Source of the DNA: Paenibacillaceae bacterium
GTDB taxonomy: Bacteria; Bacillota; Bacilli; Paenibacillales; NBRC-103111
Direction of reading: 5' to 3'
DNA: 51,438 nt
Assembly: GCA_029256185.1 (NCBI GenBank)
Contig: JAQSYI010000053.1
Location: 1-51,438, forward strand
The notes under the pieces are model-generated. The model made no database searches and was not told the DNA's origin. It worked only from the letters and a program-made list of their open reading frames with translations. Shown here piece by piece: positions 24,851 through 33,272 of the stretch; within the stretch, counting starts at the first letter, position 1; every line of letters starts with the position of its first letter. The position numbers were made by a program, and so were the translations under genes.

Positions 24851-25909
24851 TTGAGAATCCGGGTTATCTTATGTCTGGCGGTATGCGTCTTGGGGACCGG
24901 CGGCTGCCTGGCAGAGAAAAGAGCAGATGAAGCGCCGATTGTCCGTCCGGCTCCTGAGAGGTATGCCGTCCTTGATGCTTCACCTGCTCCGGCAGAATAC
25001 TACGGCCCTCCAGCTCCTCCTGCCTCCGGTTCCCCCACACCGCTGCCTGCCGCAATCCCGGAGCTGACGCCGCCCGCGGCTGAGCCAAGCACGGGGATTG
25101 CGGCAGCAGAGGCCACGCCGACACCTGCGCCACCCGTGAAGAAAAAGGATCAGCCGGCCGCTGCCAAACAGGCCGTACAGGAAAAGAACAAGAAGGGCAA
25201 CGCCAAGCAAGCGCAAAAATCGGATGTTGCAGCCAAGGCCAATAATGCAGGCACGTCATTAAGCGAGCTTCGCAAGAAGTACTCCGACAGCTTCATCTTC
25301 CATGGCCCCTCCGCCAGCAAACAGATTGCCTTGACCTTCGATGATGCTCCCGATACCGTGTACACTCCGAAGGTATTGGATATTCTGAAGAAAAATGGTG
25401 TGAAAGCGACCTTCTTCATCATTGGCAACCTTGCGGAGAAACATCCGGAAATCGTCAGACGCATTGTGCGGGAAGGCCATGTCATCGGCAACCATTCCTA
25501 TGGGCATGCCCAATTGAAGAAGCTGAGCCAGGCCAAGTTCATTCAGGAGATTGAAAAGACGGAGCAGGTGCTCCTGCCGCTGGTCGGCTACACGCCCCAT
25601 CTGATGCGTCCCCCTTACGGTGCAGTCAATGATGAGGAACTGGCTTGGCTGAAGGAGAACGGCTATCTTACTGTAAATTGGAACGTAGACCCTCAGGATT
25701 GGAAGGGTCTTCCCGGCAAAGAGGTCTATGACCGTGCAGTGGCAACAGCGGTATCCGGCTCGATTATTCTGATGCACTCTGCTACCGGAGAGGGAGGGAG
25801 TCTCCAGGGAACCGTGGAGGCGTTGCCCGATATCATTGAGACACTTCGCGGCAAAGGCTACAAGCTGGTTACTCTGCCGGAGCTGCTTCAGACGAAAAAG
25901 GGGAAGTAA
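24851..25909 (+). CDS. Polysaccharide deacetylase (NodB domain), exported
   Basis: This 352-residue protein has an N-terminal signal segment (possible lipid attachment at Cys19), a long Pro/Ala/Lys linker (about 25-135) and a NodB deacetylase domain. The motifs are complete: TFDDAP with Asp164/165, GNHSYGH with metal ligands His215 and His219, RPPYG at 253-257, NWNVDPQDW, and the late catalytic His in ILMHS. It probably removes N-acetyl groups from peptidoglycan or another surface polymer. The start is TTG, preceded by GGGAG; no better start is available without losing the signal peptide. Confidence 0.92.
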   Translation: MRIRVILCLAVCVLGTGGCLAEKRADEAPIVRPAPERYAVLDASPAPAEYYGPPAPPASGSPTPLPAAIPELTPPAAEPSTGIAAAEATPTPAPPVKKKDQPAAAKQAVQEKNKKGNAKQAQKSDVAAKANNAGTSLSELRKKYSDSFIFHGPSASKQIALTFDDAPDTVYTPKVLDILKKNGVKATFFIIGNLAEKHPEIVRRIVREGHVIGNHSYGHAQLKKLSQAKFIQEIEKTEQVLLPLVGYTPHLMRPPYGAVNDEELAWLKENGYLTVNWNVDPQDWKGLPGKEVYDRAVATAVSGSIILMHSATGEGGSLQGTVEALPDIIETLRGKGYKLVTLPELLQTKKGK

Positions 25910-25922
25910 CCAAAACATCTGT

Positions 25923-25952
25923 GCGCCGGGTGAAATCCCGGCGCTTTATTTG
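25923..25952 (+). terminator. Terminator of the deacetylase gene
   Basis: GCGCCGGG and CCCGGCGC (8 bp) enclose a 6-nt loop, followed by TTTATTTG. Confidence 0.85.
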
Positions 25953-26001
25953 AAAAATGGGTACAGCTGTTGGCCGGTAAGAGGAGCTCCCATTTACAGA
26001 A

Positions 26002-26019
26002 ATGAGTGATTACTCACTT
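26002..26019. promoter_or_regulatory. Operator palindrome 1 (TetR type)
   Basis: ATGAGTGATTACTCACTT is an imperfect palindrome that ends in the -35 box of the ABC operon promoter. An identical copy lies at 26058-26075. Confidence 0.8.
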
Positions 26020-26046
26020 TACAAATTTGCATCGGGCAAGTATACT
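26018..26046 (+). promoter_or_regulatory. Promoter of the ABC exporter operon
   Basis: TTTACA (26018-26023) and TATACT (26041-26046) are separated by 17 nt, a good sigma-A promoter. It is bracketed by two identical palindromes, one overlapping the -35 box and one just past the start of transcription. Confidence 0.85.
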
Positions 26047-26057
26047 TAGTTTAGAAA

Positions 26058-26075
26058 ATGAGTGATTACTCACTT
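26058..26075. promoter_or_regulatory. Operator palindrome 2 (TetR type)
   Basis: This is an identical copy of the 18-bp palindrome at 26002, 56 bp away centre to centre. It covers the initial transcribed region. The TetR-family gene at 27929, third in the same operon, is the likely binder. Confidence 0.8.
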
Positions 26076-26100
26076 CGAAATAACAAAAGGAGTGAAGACC

Positions 26101-26835
26101 ATGTCTGGTGAACAGGCAGTCTGCATCGAAACCCGCAATGTGATCCGCAAATTCGGGGACAAGGAGGTGCTCCACGGAATCAGCCTCGATATTAACAAAA
26201 GTGAAATTTTCGGCCTGCTCGGCCCCTCCGGTTCAGGCAAGACCACTCTGGTCAAGATGATTGCCGGTATAGATGAGGCTACCAGCGGGCACATCGAAGT
26301 GCTGGGCACTGCCATGCCCCGTCTGGAGATGCTTACACGAATCGGCTATATGGCCCAATCGGACGCCATGTACACGGAGCTGTCAGCGAAGGAAAATATG
26401 GAGTTCTTCGGGTCCCTGTTCGGGCTCCGCGGGGAGCGGCTCAGACGGAGAATGAACGAAGTGCTGGAGTTGGTCAATCTTACCGAACATCTGAAGCGTA
26501 CCGTAGGCTCCTATTCCGGCGGGATGAAGCGGCGGCTGTCCTTGGCCATTGCACTGATGCATGAACCGGAGGTGCTGATTCTCGATGAGCCCACTGTAGG
26601 CATCGATCCTGTGCTCCGCAAGTCTGTCTGGGATGAACTGACGGAGCTTAGCCGCAAGGGCACCACCATTGTTGTGACTACCCATGTCATGGACGAAGCG
26701 GATAAATGCCACCGGCTGGGCATGGTCAGAGAGGGCAGCCTGATTGCAGTAGGAACCCCCGAAGCGCTGAAGCAAGAGACCGGCAGCAAGACGATTGAGG
26801 AAGCATTCTTGTTCTATGGAGGTGTACGCGCATGA
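26101..26835 (+). CDS. ABC transporter ATP-binding protein
   Basis: This 244-residue nucleotide-binding subunit has Walker A GPSGSGKTT, the Q-loop in GYMAQSDAMY, the ABC signature YSGGMKRRLS, Walker B VLILDEP and the H-loop His in TTHVMDEADKC. It resembles the drug-exporter (DrrA/YhhG-like) subfamily that pairs with ABC-2 permeases. The ATG at 26101 has AAAGGAGTG upstream. The permease gene overlaps by 4 nt. Expression is probably repressed through the two palindromes at the promoter. Confidence 0.93.
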   Translation: MSGEQAVCIETRNVIRKFGDKEVLHGISLDINKSEIFGLLGPSGSGKTTLVKMIAGIDEATSGHIEVLGTAMPRLEMLTRIGYMAQSDAMYTELSAKENMEFFGSLFGLRGERLRRRMNEVLELVNLTEHLKRTVGSYSGGMKRRLSLAIALMHEPEVLILDEPTVGIDPVLRKSVWDELTELSRKGTTIVVTTHVMDEADKCHRLGMVREGSLIAVGTPEALKQETGSKTIEEAFLFYGGVRA

Positions 26836-27881
26836 GAATCCGCGCCCTGATCATCCGCATTCTTCGTCAATTCCTTCATGACAAGCGGACGGTGGCCTTG
26901 ATGATTGCCGCCCCCATCCTGATTCTTAGCCTCATGTATCTGGTATTTAACGGAGACCTCTATCACCCCAAGATCGGAACGGTCCAAGTTCCCGAAGCCA
27001 TTGCCTCCAGCCTGAGCCGCAATCAAGCACAGGTTGCGCAATATGACACTGTGGAGGCAGCCGAGGATGCGCTTGTAAGCCGCAAGATCGATGCATATAT
27101 CCATCTGAAGGGCACCGTTCCACAGGTAAGAATGGAGGGCAGCGATCCATCCAAGAGCCGCTCGGTGGTGATTTTGCTGCAGAGATCCATGCAGGAACAG
27201 AATTCGGGCAACACGCAGGGACCGGCCGGTACAGCCCCCTCCGCTCCTGTCTTCGACTATTTGCACGGTTCGTCCGATATGGCGTCCTTTGACAGCTTCG
27301 GTCCTGTCCTCATCGGAGTATTCGCCTTTTTCTTCGTATTTCTGATCTCCGGAATATCCTTTCTGAAGGAACGTACAAGCGGAACTCTGGAGCGGCTGCT
27401 GGCCACCCCTCTGCGCCGCTGGGAGATTGTCGCGGGGTATATCGCCGGCTTCGGGTTGTTCACCATGCTGCAGGCCGTAATGATCGCCTGGTACAGCATT
27501 CATGTCCTGGGGATGATGATGAACGGCTCCTTCTGGTACGTACTGCTGATTATCCTGCTTTTGTCCATGACGGCGCTCAGCTTCGGCACCTTCCTGTCCG
27601 CCTTCGCCAACAGCGAGTTCCAGATGGTGCAGTTCATCCCGCTGGTCATCGTGCCCCAAGTGTTTTTCTCCGGCCTGTTCGATCTGGACAGCATGTCGTC
27701 TTGGCTGAGGTGGCTGTCCCATATTATGCCGCTCAAGTACGGTGCGGACGCCCTGCGCAATGTGATGATCCGCGGCCAGGGCTGGAGCTCCATTGCTGCG
27801 GATGTGTATGTTTTGTTGGGACTGTCTGTATTCTTCATGGCCGCCAATGTGCTCGCATTGCGCAAGCACCGCAGAATATAG
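26832..27881 (+). CDS. ABC-2 type permease
   Basis: This 349-residue membrane subunit has one N-terminal helix (residues about 20-38), an extracytoplasmic loop up to about 150, and five more helices in the C-terminal half. The ABC-2 segment FLKERTSGTLERLLATPLRRWEI is visible. It forms an exporter with the upstream ATPase; lipids or hydrophobic drugs are the usual substrates of this class. Translational coupling to the ATPase is evident from the overlap. Confidence 0.9.
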   Translation: MRIRALIIRILRQFLHDKRTVALMIAAPILILSLMYLVFNGDLYHPKIGTVQVPEAIASSLSRNQAQVAQYDTVEAAEDALVSRKIDAYIHLKGTVPQVRMEGSDPSKSRSVVILLQRSMQEQNSGNTQGPAGTAPSAPVFDYLHGSSDMASFDSFGPVLIGVFAFFFVFLISGISFLKERTSGTLERLLATPLRRWEIVAGYIAGFGLFTMLQAVMIAWYSIHVLGMMMNGSFWYVLLIILLLSMTALSFGTFLSAFANSEFQMVQFIPLVIVPQVFFSGLFDLDSMSSWLRWLSHIMPLKYGADALRNVMIRGQGWSSIAADVYVLLGLSVFFMAANVLALRKHRRI

Positions 27882-27928
27882 TAATGTAAGGGAATGATCA
27901 GTGTTAGCCGTCCAAGGAGGAATACTTC

Positions 27929-28594
27929 GTGACTCAAGATGTGGATCAATGGCTAAAGGATCTTGTCCGCCTTACGGATGAGGACGATGAGAACCGGACG
28001 GAAAAGCAGACGAGAATTCTGGAGGCCGCCATTGAGATTTTTTCGGAAAAGGGCTACGCCGCTACATCCACCAGTGAAATTGCTCAACGGGCCGGTGTAG
28101 CTGAGGGCACCATCTTCCGCCATTATAAGACGAAGAAGGATCTGCTGCTGACCATCGTGGGGCCGATTATGGCCAAGCTGGTTGCGCCTTTTTTCATGCG
28201 GGATTTTACCAAGCTTCTTGATAAGCCCTATGAGCGGGTAGAGGATTTCTACCGCGCCATTGCCCGGGACCGGTTGGTATTTGCCCGTCAGAATATCAAG
28301 CTGCTCAAGATCCTGATTCACGAGGTTCCCTTCAACCCCGAGCTTCAGGGGCATGTGATGAATGTGTTCTCCCAGCATGTGATGAAACGTCTGGAGCGGC
28401 TTGTCAAGCACTTTCAAGACGAAGGGCAGCTGATCGAGGGCCCTACCTGGCGGGTCATCCGCTCCACAATCAGCACCATCATCGGTCTTGTGGTTACTCA
28501 CGTGTTTCTGGTTCCCGCATATCCCATTGATGACGAGGAAGAAATTAATTGGGCAATCGATGTATTAATGCACGGGCTGGCCAAACGGAACTGA
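27929..28594 (+). CDS. TetR/AcrR family regulator
   Basis: This 221-residue repressor has a TetR helix-turn-helix (RILEAAIEIFSEKGYAATST, then EIAQRAGVAEGTIFRHYKTK) and a helical ligand-binding domain. An unusual acidic N-terminal extension of about 25 residues precedes the DNA-binding domain. The start is GTG, with GGAGGAATACTTC upstream. It is the third gene of the exporter operon and probably controls its own promoter at the paired palindromes. Confidence 0.92.
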   Translation: MTQDVDQWLKDLVRLTDEDDENRTEKQTRILEAAIEIFSEKGYAATSTSEIAQRAGVAEGTIFRHYKTKKDLLLTIVGPIMAKLVAPFFMRDFTKLLDKPYERVEDFYRAIARDRLVFARQNIKLLKILIHEVPFNPELQGHVMNVFSQHVMKRLERLVKHFQDEGQLIEGPTWRVIRSTISTIIGLVVTHVFLVPAYPIDDEEEINWAIDVLMHGLAKRN

Positions 28595-28608
28595 ACCGGT
28601 TGTTTGCA

Positions 28609-28655
28609 GAGAAGCTGCAGTCTCATTTTCAGACGGGACTGCAGCTTCTCTTTGT
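28609..28655 (+). terminator. Terminator of the exporter operon
   Basis: A perfect 14-bp stem (GAGAAGCTGCAGTC and its complement) with a 14-nt loop is followed by TTTG and a pyrimidine-rich stretch. Confidence 0.8.
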
Positions 28656-28758
28656 CCTCATCTGTCTACTATGATCCATAATCCGGCGTGGAAGAAAAAT
28701 ATTCTGTGGCTGGGAGCCCGTATTTGCCCTGAAGACAGGTTATTTACAAAAATGATGC

Positions 28759-28786
28759 TTGCATCCTAGTAGCGATTTGATATACT
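28759..28786 (+). promoter_or_regulatory. Promoter of speA
   Basis: TTGCAT (28759-28764) and TATACT (28781-28786) are separated by 16 nt. The distance to the ATG is 52 nt. Confidence 0.6.
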
Positions 28787-28838
28787 CAATTTTGTTGTTT
28801 TTATTTTGCGATCCTCCGATGAAAGGAATGATGTCCTG

Positions 28839-30311
28839 ATGGATCACCATCAAGCCCCCCTGTTCGCCCAGCTTGTTCGGCATGCCGGGCAAAATCCTAT
28901 TCAATTCCATATCCCCGGCCACAAAAAAGGAGTGGGCATGGACCCGGAATTCCGGAATTTTATCGGTGAAAACGCATTGTCCATTGATCTGATTAATATT
29001 GCTCCGCTGGATGATCTTCACCAGCCTACCGGAGTGATTGCGCAAGCGCAGCGTTTGGCCGCGGATGCCTTCAAGGCGGATCATACTTTCTTTTCCGTTC
29101 AAGGCACCAGCAGCGCCATTATGACGATGATTATGGCCGTATGCAACGAAGGCGACAAGATCATCATCCCGCGCAATGTTCATAAATCCGTATTGTCAGC
29201 CATAATATTTGCCGGAGCGAAGCCCATCTTCCTGAAGCCGGTGCGGGACCCCAATTACGGCATCGACCATGGAGTCACCACCCGCTCGGTCCGCCGGGCC
29301 TTGGCGAAGCATCCCGATGCCAAGGCAGTGCTGGTGATCAACCCAACCTACTTCGGAATCAGCGCCAATCTGGCCGAGATTGTGGATATTGTCCACGGGT
29401 ACAATATTCCCGTGCTTGTCGATGAAGCCCACGGCGCACTGATCGGCTTTCATAAGAAGCTGCCGATGTCCGCTATGGAGGCGGGGGCAGACATGGCCGC
29501 AACCAGCGTGCATAAGCTGGGCGGCTCCATGACCCAGAGCTCCATTCTGAATATCCAAGGCAACCGGGTTAACCCGAAGCGTGTTCAGACGATCTTCAGT
29601 TTGCTGACGACGACCTCCACTTCTTATATTCTGCTTGCGTCCTTGGATACGGCCCGGCGTAATCTGGCCTTGCACGGGGAAGCCATGGCGGAGGAGACCA
29701 TCCGGCTAAGCGAGTATGCGCGGGAGAGAGTGAATGAGATTCCGGGAATCCGCTGCTTCGGAAGAGAGATTCTTGCCGGTGAAGCAACCTATGATATGGA
29801 CCCGACCAAGCTGACCATTCATGTGCGCGAGCTGGGCATTACCGGATATGATGCGGAAAATTGGCTGAGGGAGCATTTCAATCTGGAGGTGGAGCTTTCG
29901 GATATGTATAATATCCTGTGCTTCATCACGCCGGGGGACAATGCAGGCACGGTCAAGATCCTGCTGAACGCCCTGCGCCAATTATCGGAGGAGAATTACA
30001 ATGTCCGCGAAGCCCGTGAGCTGATTGTGGTGGAAACTCCGCCCATTCCCCAACTGGCCTTGTCGCCGCGGGATGCTTTCTATGGGGATACGGAGGTTAT
30101 TCCATTCAAGGAATCCGCAGACCGGATCATTGCCGAGTTCATCTACGTCTACCCGCCGGGAATTCCGATTCTGCTGCCGGGAGAGCTGATCTCCCAGGCC
30201 AACATCGATTATATCGTGGACCATGTAGAGGTCGGTTTGCCGGTCAAGGGTCCCGAGGACCGAAGCATCGAATTCGTCAAGGTCATTGTGGAAACAACAG
30301 CTATCTTCTAA
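28839..30311 (+). CDS. speA: Orn/Lys/Arg decarboxylase family, probable arginine decarboxylase
   Basis: This PLP enzyme of fold type I removes the carboxylate of a basic amino acid, probably arginine, to make agmatine for polyamine synthesis. The 490-residue length equals Bacillus SpeA. The N-terminal HIPGHKKG motif, the DEAHGA loop (Asp195) and the PLP Lys226 in SVHKLGGS are clear. The C-terminal domain has YVYPPGIPILLPGE. Lysine as substrate cannot be excluded from sequence. The ATG at 28839 is preceded by AAAGGAATG; the longer frame lacks a binding site. No speB or speE lies nearby. Confidence 0.88.
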   Translation: MDHHQAPLFAQLVRHAGQNPIQFHIPGHKKGVGMDPEFRNFIGENALSIDLINIAPLDDLHQPTGVIAQAQRLAADAFKADHTFFSVQGTSSAIMTMIMAVCNEGDKIIIPRNVHKSVLSAIIFAGAKPIFLKPVRDPNYGIDHGVTTRSVRRALAKHPDAKAVLVINPTYFGISANLAEIVDIVHGYNIPVLVDEAHGALIGFHKKLPMSAMEAGADMAATSVHKLGGSMTQSSILNIQGNRVNPKRVQTIFSLLTTTSTSYILLASLDTARRNLALHGEAMAEETIRLSEYARERVNEIPGIRCFGREILAGEATYDMDPTKLTIHVRELGITGYDAENWLREHFNLEVELSDMYNILCFITPGDNAGTVKILLNALRQLSEENYNVREARELIVVETPPIPQLALSPRDAFYGDTEVIPFKESADRIIAEFIYVYPPGIPILLPGELISQANIDYIVDHVEVGLPVKGPEDRSIEFVKVIVETTAIF

Positions 30312-30360
30312 TATTCATCAGGTTAAGCGCTTCGCAGCGTCGCTTTTCTTGATCTGCAAC

Positions 30361-30394
30361 AGAAGGACCGCCGGCAATCCGGCGGTCCTTCTCT
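30361..30394. terminator. Bidirectional terminator
   Basis: A perfect 14-bp stem, AGAAGGACCGCCGG with its complement, encloses a CAAT loop. It lies between convergent speA and the DUF3055-like gene. Confidence 0.85.
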
Positions 30395-30421
30395 TCATGA
30401 AACAAGACCTATGATGGACAA

Positions 30422-30712
30422 TCAATACTGCTCCATAATGGAATTAGCGGGAATGCGATGCCGCAGGAACAAGGAAAACTCCTCGGTCTCCTGAACAGTA
30501 GCGATGGTAAATACCCGTTGGAGATACTCCAGATTCTCCAGATCATGCTCGCCGAGGAGCGCTGATTTGCCGGTTTGCATGCAGACGACAAGGGGTTTGC
30601 CGAAGAAGCTGTCCGTATAGACGATGGCAAAATCGTAACGGGCTGTCTCCGAGGCATAACCGGTAAAACTGACTTGGGTGTTCTCCGAATTGTCATACAG
30701 GCGATCAAACAT
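30422..30712 (-). CDS. DUF3055-like small protein
   Basis: This 96-residue soluble protein begins MFDRLYDNSENTQVSFTGY and contains FFGKPLVVCMQTGKSALLG. From memory this resembles a small Firmicute family of unknown function (DUF3055). The ATG follows AGGAGG by 8 nt. It is a single-gene unit ended by the shared terminator at 30361-30394. No function can be proposed. Confidence 0.75.
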   Translation of the reverse strand: MFDRLYDNSENTQVSFTGYASETARYDFAIVYTDSFFGKPLVVCMQTGKSALLGEHDLENLEYLQRVFTIATVQETEEFSLFLRHRIPANSIMEQY

Positions 30713-30882
30713 GCAGTCAACCTCCTAACGGTTAGTTTTCTGAATATTATAATAATTAATATTATATCAAATTCTTTAAAATAAACAATGCTTCTTACTT
30801 CATTTATTTCGATCAAATATTTTTATCGAACCATTTCCTCAGCCTATATACTTTTGAAGACCAGGAACTTCAAGCGGTTTCG

Positions 30883-30911
30883 TTGTCATAAAACGTTCAA
30901 AATGTTATGAT
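30883..30911 (+). promoter_or_regulatory. Sigma-A promoter
   Basis: TTGTCA (30883-30888) and TATGAT (30906-30911) are separated by 17 nt, 45 nt before the start of the DUF1885-like gene. Confidence 0.7.
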
Positions 30912-30956
30912 GAAAACGGAATTCATTAAACCCGTTGCTTACGACAGGAGGATCAT

Positions 30957-31379
30957 ATGAGCCAAAACGCCTACATCAAACTTGTGGAAGGCTCCGCGCT
31001 ATCAACCTTGACGCTGGATGATCTGAAGGACCTGCTGATGAAATATAAAGAGCAGCTGACCTTAACCGGACAGCAGCTGGATTGGGATTATGGAGAAAAG
31101 GGATTTCCTTATACCATTGAGGCGAGGCCTGAGGGCGGGAACAACTGGTTCCTGTTGAAGGCGACAAATGATTATTACCGCTACATTGCCACCGGCGTGG
31201 GAACCGAGAGCCCGGATGGCCAGAAGCAGCAATACTACATACAGGTGGTGCTGCCCAAGGGGGCTACTCACGGGGACAAATCCAAGGCCAACGAATTCTG
31301 CAAGCATCTGGCCAAGAAGCTGAAGGCGGAGCTTCACCTGTTCAACGGCCGGATCATGTACTTCAACCCGCGGAAGTAA
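30957..31379 (+). CDS. DUF1885-like protein
   Basis: This 140-residue cytosolic protein resembles the DUF1885 family of Bacilli, for which a structure but no function is known to me. Characteristic segments are WDYGEKGFPYTIEARP, YYIQVVLPKGATHGDKSKAN and ELHLFNGRIMYFNPRK. The ATG follows ACAGGAGGATCAT. A good promoter lies 45 nt upstream, so it is probably transcribed alone. Confidence 0.78.
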   Translation: MSQNAYIKLVEGSALSTLTLDDLKDLLMKYKEQLTLTGQQLDWDYGEKGFPYTIEARPEGGNNWFLLKATNDYYRYIATGVGTESPDGQKQQYYIQVVLPKGATHGDKSKANEFCKHLAKKLKAELHLFNGRIMYFNPRK

Positions 31380-31420
31380 CTTTTTACGGGCAGATACTGT
31401 TCTCCCCTCTTGATGCATAC

Positions 31421-31455
31421 AAAAAATCCCTCCCGCGGCAGCAATCCCGGGAGGG
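31421..31455 (-). terminator. Terminator of the DUF1292 gene
   Basis: CCCTCCCG and CGGGAGGG (8 bp) enclose a 12-nt loop, with six U on the minus-strand side. Confidence 0.8.
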
Positions 31456-31475
31456 TTCTTTCAATTTAATCCAGC

Positions 31476-31778
31476 TTATTCTTGTTCGCTGCTTACGATC
31501 TCTTCGTAGGCGGCAACCACTTTCTTCCATTCTTCATCATTCTCAATGTTAACCAGATATGCATCTTCGCCTTCTTGTTCGATGCGGAAGATCACGCCGT
31601 CAGACTCGGGATTATTCCGGTCAAGCAACACAGCGTATACGTTCTCGTCGCATTCGAAGGAATAAACCATCACCATTTCCCGCTCTACGCCTTCTTCGTC
31701 GGTTATCATGAAGACTTCTTCTTCATGCTCGTGGTCATGATCATGCCCGCAACCGCAATCGTGGTTGTGTTCAGTCAT
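31476..31778 (-). CDS. DUF1292 protein (YrzB-like) with metal-binding N-terminus
   Basis: This 100-residue acidic protein has the DUF1292 core: FMITDEEGVEREMVMVYSF, YAVLLD, and the end NDEEWKKVVAAYEEI. Bacillus YrzB is encoded beside yrrK, but no such neighbour is present here. The first 20 residues are unusual and read HNHDCGCGHDHDHEHEEE. That tract could chelate Zn, Ni or Co. It may be a metal store or chaperone version of the family, which is inference. The ATG is preceded by ATGAGGT. Confidence 0.85.
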   Translation of the reverse strand: MTEHNHDCGCGHDHDHEHEEEVFMITDEEGVEREMVMVYSFECDENVYAVLLDRNNPESDGVIFRIEQEGEDAYLVNIENDEEWKKVVAAYEEIVSSEQE

Positions 31779-31865
31779 TTGGAAACCTCATTTCGTGTGA
31801 TGTGCTTACTTTTAGTATCGTAACATTTTCCCCGTGGCAGGTCAATGAACGCTTGCGCAGCAATT

Positions 31866-32360
31866 TTATCTCCCTTCCGTTGTAAGGAGATTGATGATTT
31901 TCTGAAGCCGGAGGTATTCGTTTTTCTTCAAGTCCTTGCGGAAATAGGCGTAGAGATAGGCTGCCTCCGCAAAGGACAAGGCCGGATAACAGGCAATGCC
32001 ATCGTTGGTGAAGGGATTATCCATGACAATCTGCCATTCACCCTCCCGGTCCTCCGGTGCTATTGCCGCAAGCGCTTCTCTCTTGTATTCGATGCACCGC
32101 TCATAATCATCCCAGACCCGTTCCCAGGAAGGACTGATCGAGCCGGGATCAGGTATAATTGCTCTGCCTTTGGCAACAGCGTCCTGGACTTGCGCCATGG
32201 TTCCCTCTTCCGACGACAGCAGCAGCTGCCGCAGGCCCTCCAGAAGTTCACTGAACATGGAATAACCGCCCTGCTTGTATTCCTGCCGCAAAGCTGCGTA
32301 CTCCGCAATATCCGCTTGAACAAACCGCTCCAGAATCCGGTTGTTAACCCTTGTGCTCAT
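31866..32360 (-). CDS. Conserved hypothetical protein
   Basis: I do not recognise this 164-residue soluble, mostly helical protein. It has Trp/Tyr-rich stretches (WERVWDDYERCIEYKREAL and LSFAEAAYLYAYFRKDLKKN) and no signal peptide or metal motif. The ATG follows GAAGGTG. It could be co-transcribed with the downstream DUF1292 gene, since no clear terminator lies in the 87-nt gap. Confidence 0.65.
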   Translation of the reverse strand: MSTRVNNRILERFVQADIAEYAALRQEYKQGGYSMFSELLEGLRQLLLSSEEGTMAQVQDAVAKGRAIIPDPGSISPSWERVWDDYERCIEYKREALAAIAPEDREGEWQIVMDNPFTNDGIACYPALSFAEAAYLYAYFRKDLKKNEYLRLQKIINLLTTEGR

Positions 32361-32412
32361 CTGCTATACACCTTCTTCTCATCAGCATGATCTCTCTAAT
32401 ATTTTACAAAGA

Positions 32413-32440
32413 AAAGAGCCCCCTCCTCAGGAGACTCTTT
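32413..32440 (-). terminator. Terminator of the stalk-domain gene
   Basis: On the minus strand AAAGAG-T-CTCCT and AGGAG-GGGG-CTCTTT form a stem with an asymmetric bulge, followed by TTCTTTG. Confidence 0.65.
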
Positions 32441-32473
32441 ACAATGTAACATAATTATCACAATTGGGAAAGG

Positions 32474-33088
32474 CTACTCGGAGACGATCAGCTTTTCTCC
32501 CACTGTCTTGTATTCACCATCCACGAGGAAGGCAAAACGGACGACATAATTGCCCGCGGCGGAAAATTTCACGTCGAATGCCGAGGTGACCCAAAGGTAA
32601 TCCTGGTTGGCGGGCATGGTTCCGTCCATGCTGTCCACCGTAGTGCCATAAGGATCAATGATAGACAACCGGAAGCCGTCTGCGCTGGTCAGCAGATTAT
32701 CCACCTGGACAAATATCTTGACCTGAATGTTCTTGCCTAAAGTAGCCTTGAAGAACGGCCTTTCCACATTGTCCACCGTATTCTTCTTTGATCCCAATCC
32801 CTCTGCAACAATCATGTTTACATTGGGCTTATAGATATTAGTGGTCTGGTTCTCATTGTCCCACTTGATGATAGCGTGTAGAGCATCCGTTGTTTCACGG
32901 AGCGGAAGCACGGTCTTCCCGTTAATGACAAAAGCCGGCACCTCGCCTGCAGGCAAGGCTTCATTATTGACATTCACTTGAACCTTGGAAAATCCTTCAT
33001 AGGAACCCCAACGCGAGCTGGCAACGGCTGCTCCTCCCGCCACCACAAGGAAAGCCAACGTCAAGATCACGACCCTCTTGATGTTCAT
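32474..33088 (-). CDS. Exported protein with copper-amine-oxidase-like N-terminal (stalk) domain
   Basis: This 204-residue protein has a signal peptide (KRVVILTLAFLVVAGGAAVAS) and the stalk domain common in Paenibacillus surface proteins. The domain motifs are VNNEALPAGEVPAFVINGKTVLPLRETTDAL and IIKWDNENQTTNIY. A beta-rich C-terminal domain of about 100 residues follows, perhaps Ig-like. No enzymatic motif is visible. The ATG at 33088 or the GTG just before it could be used. It is a single-gene unit with its own terminator. Confidence 0.82.
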   Translation of the reverse strand: MNIKRVVILTLAFLVVAGGAAVASSRWGSYEGFSKVQVNVNNEALPAGEVPAFVINGKTVLPLRETTDALHAIIKWDNENQTTNIYKPNVNMIVAEGLGSKKNTVDNVERPFFKATLGKNIQVKIFVQVDNLLTSADGFRLSIIDPYGTTVDSMDGTMPANQDYLWVTSAFDVKFSAAGNYVVRFAFLVDGEYKTVGEKLIVSE

Positions 33089-33209
33089 CACTTATGTACC
33101 CCCATCGCAGTATGTTAAACAATTATACTCCGCTCCGGCCAAAGAGTTGCGCCTGTCTCAAAATTATCCACAAGCCTGCTTGCCCGTAATTCGTCTTTGT
33201 GCAAGCGCA

Positions 33210-33245
33210 GGCTGTCCGGTGCCAAAAGTTGCACACCGGACAGCC
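33210..33245. repeat. 12-bp inverted repeat between stalk and amidase genes
   Basis: GGCTGTCCGGTG and its complement enclose a 12-nt loop. It lies just downstream of the amidase stop on the minus strand. Without a U tract it is not a classical terminator, but it could stabilise the amidase mRNA 3' end. Confidence 0.6.
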
Positions 33246-33272
33246 GTCCTGCCCCGCTGCAAAGCGGCAGCT

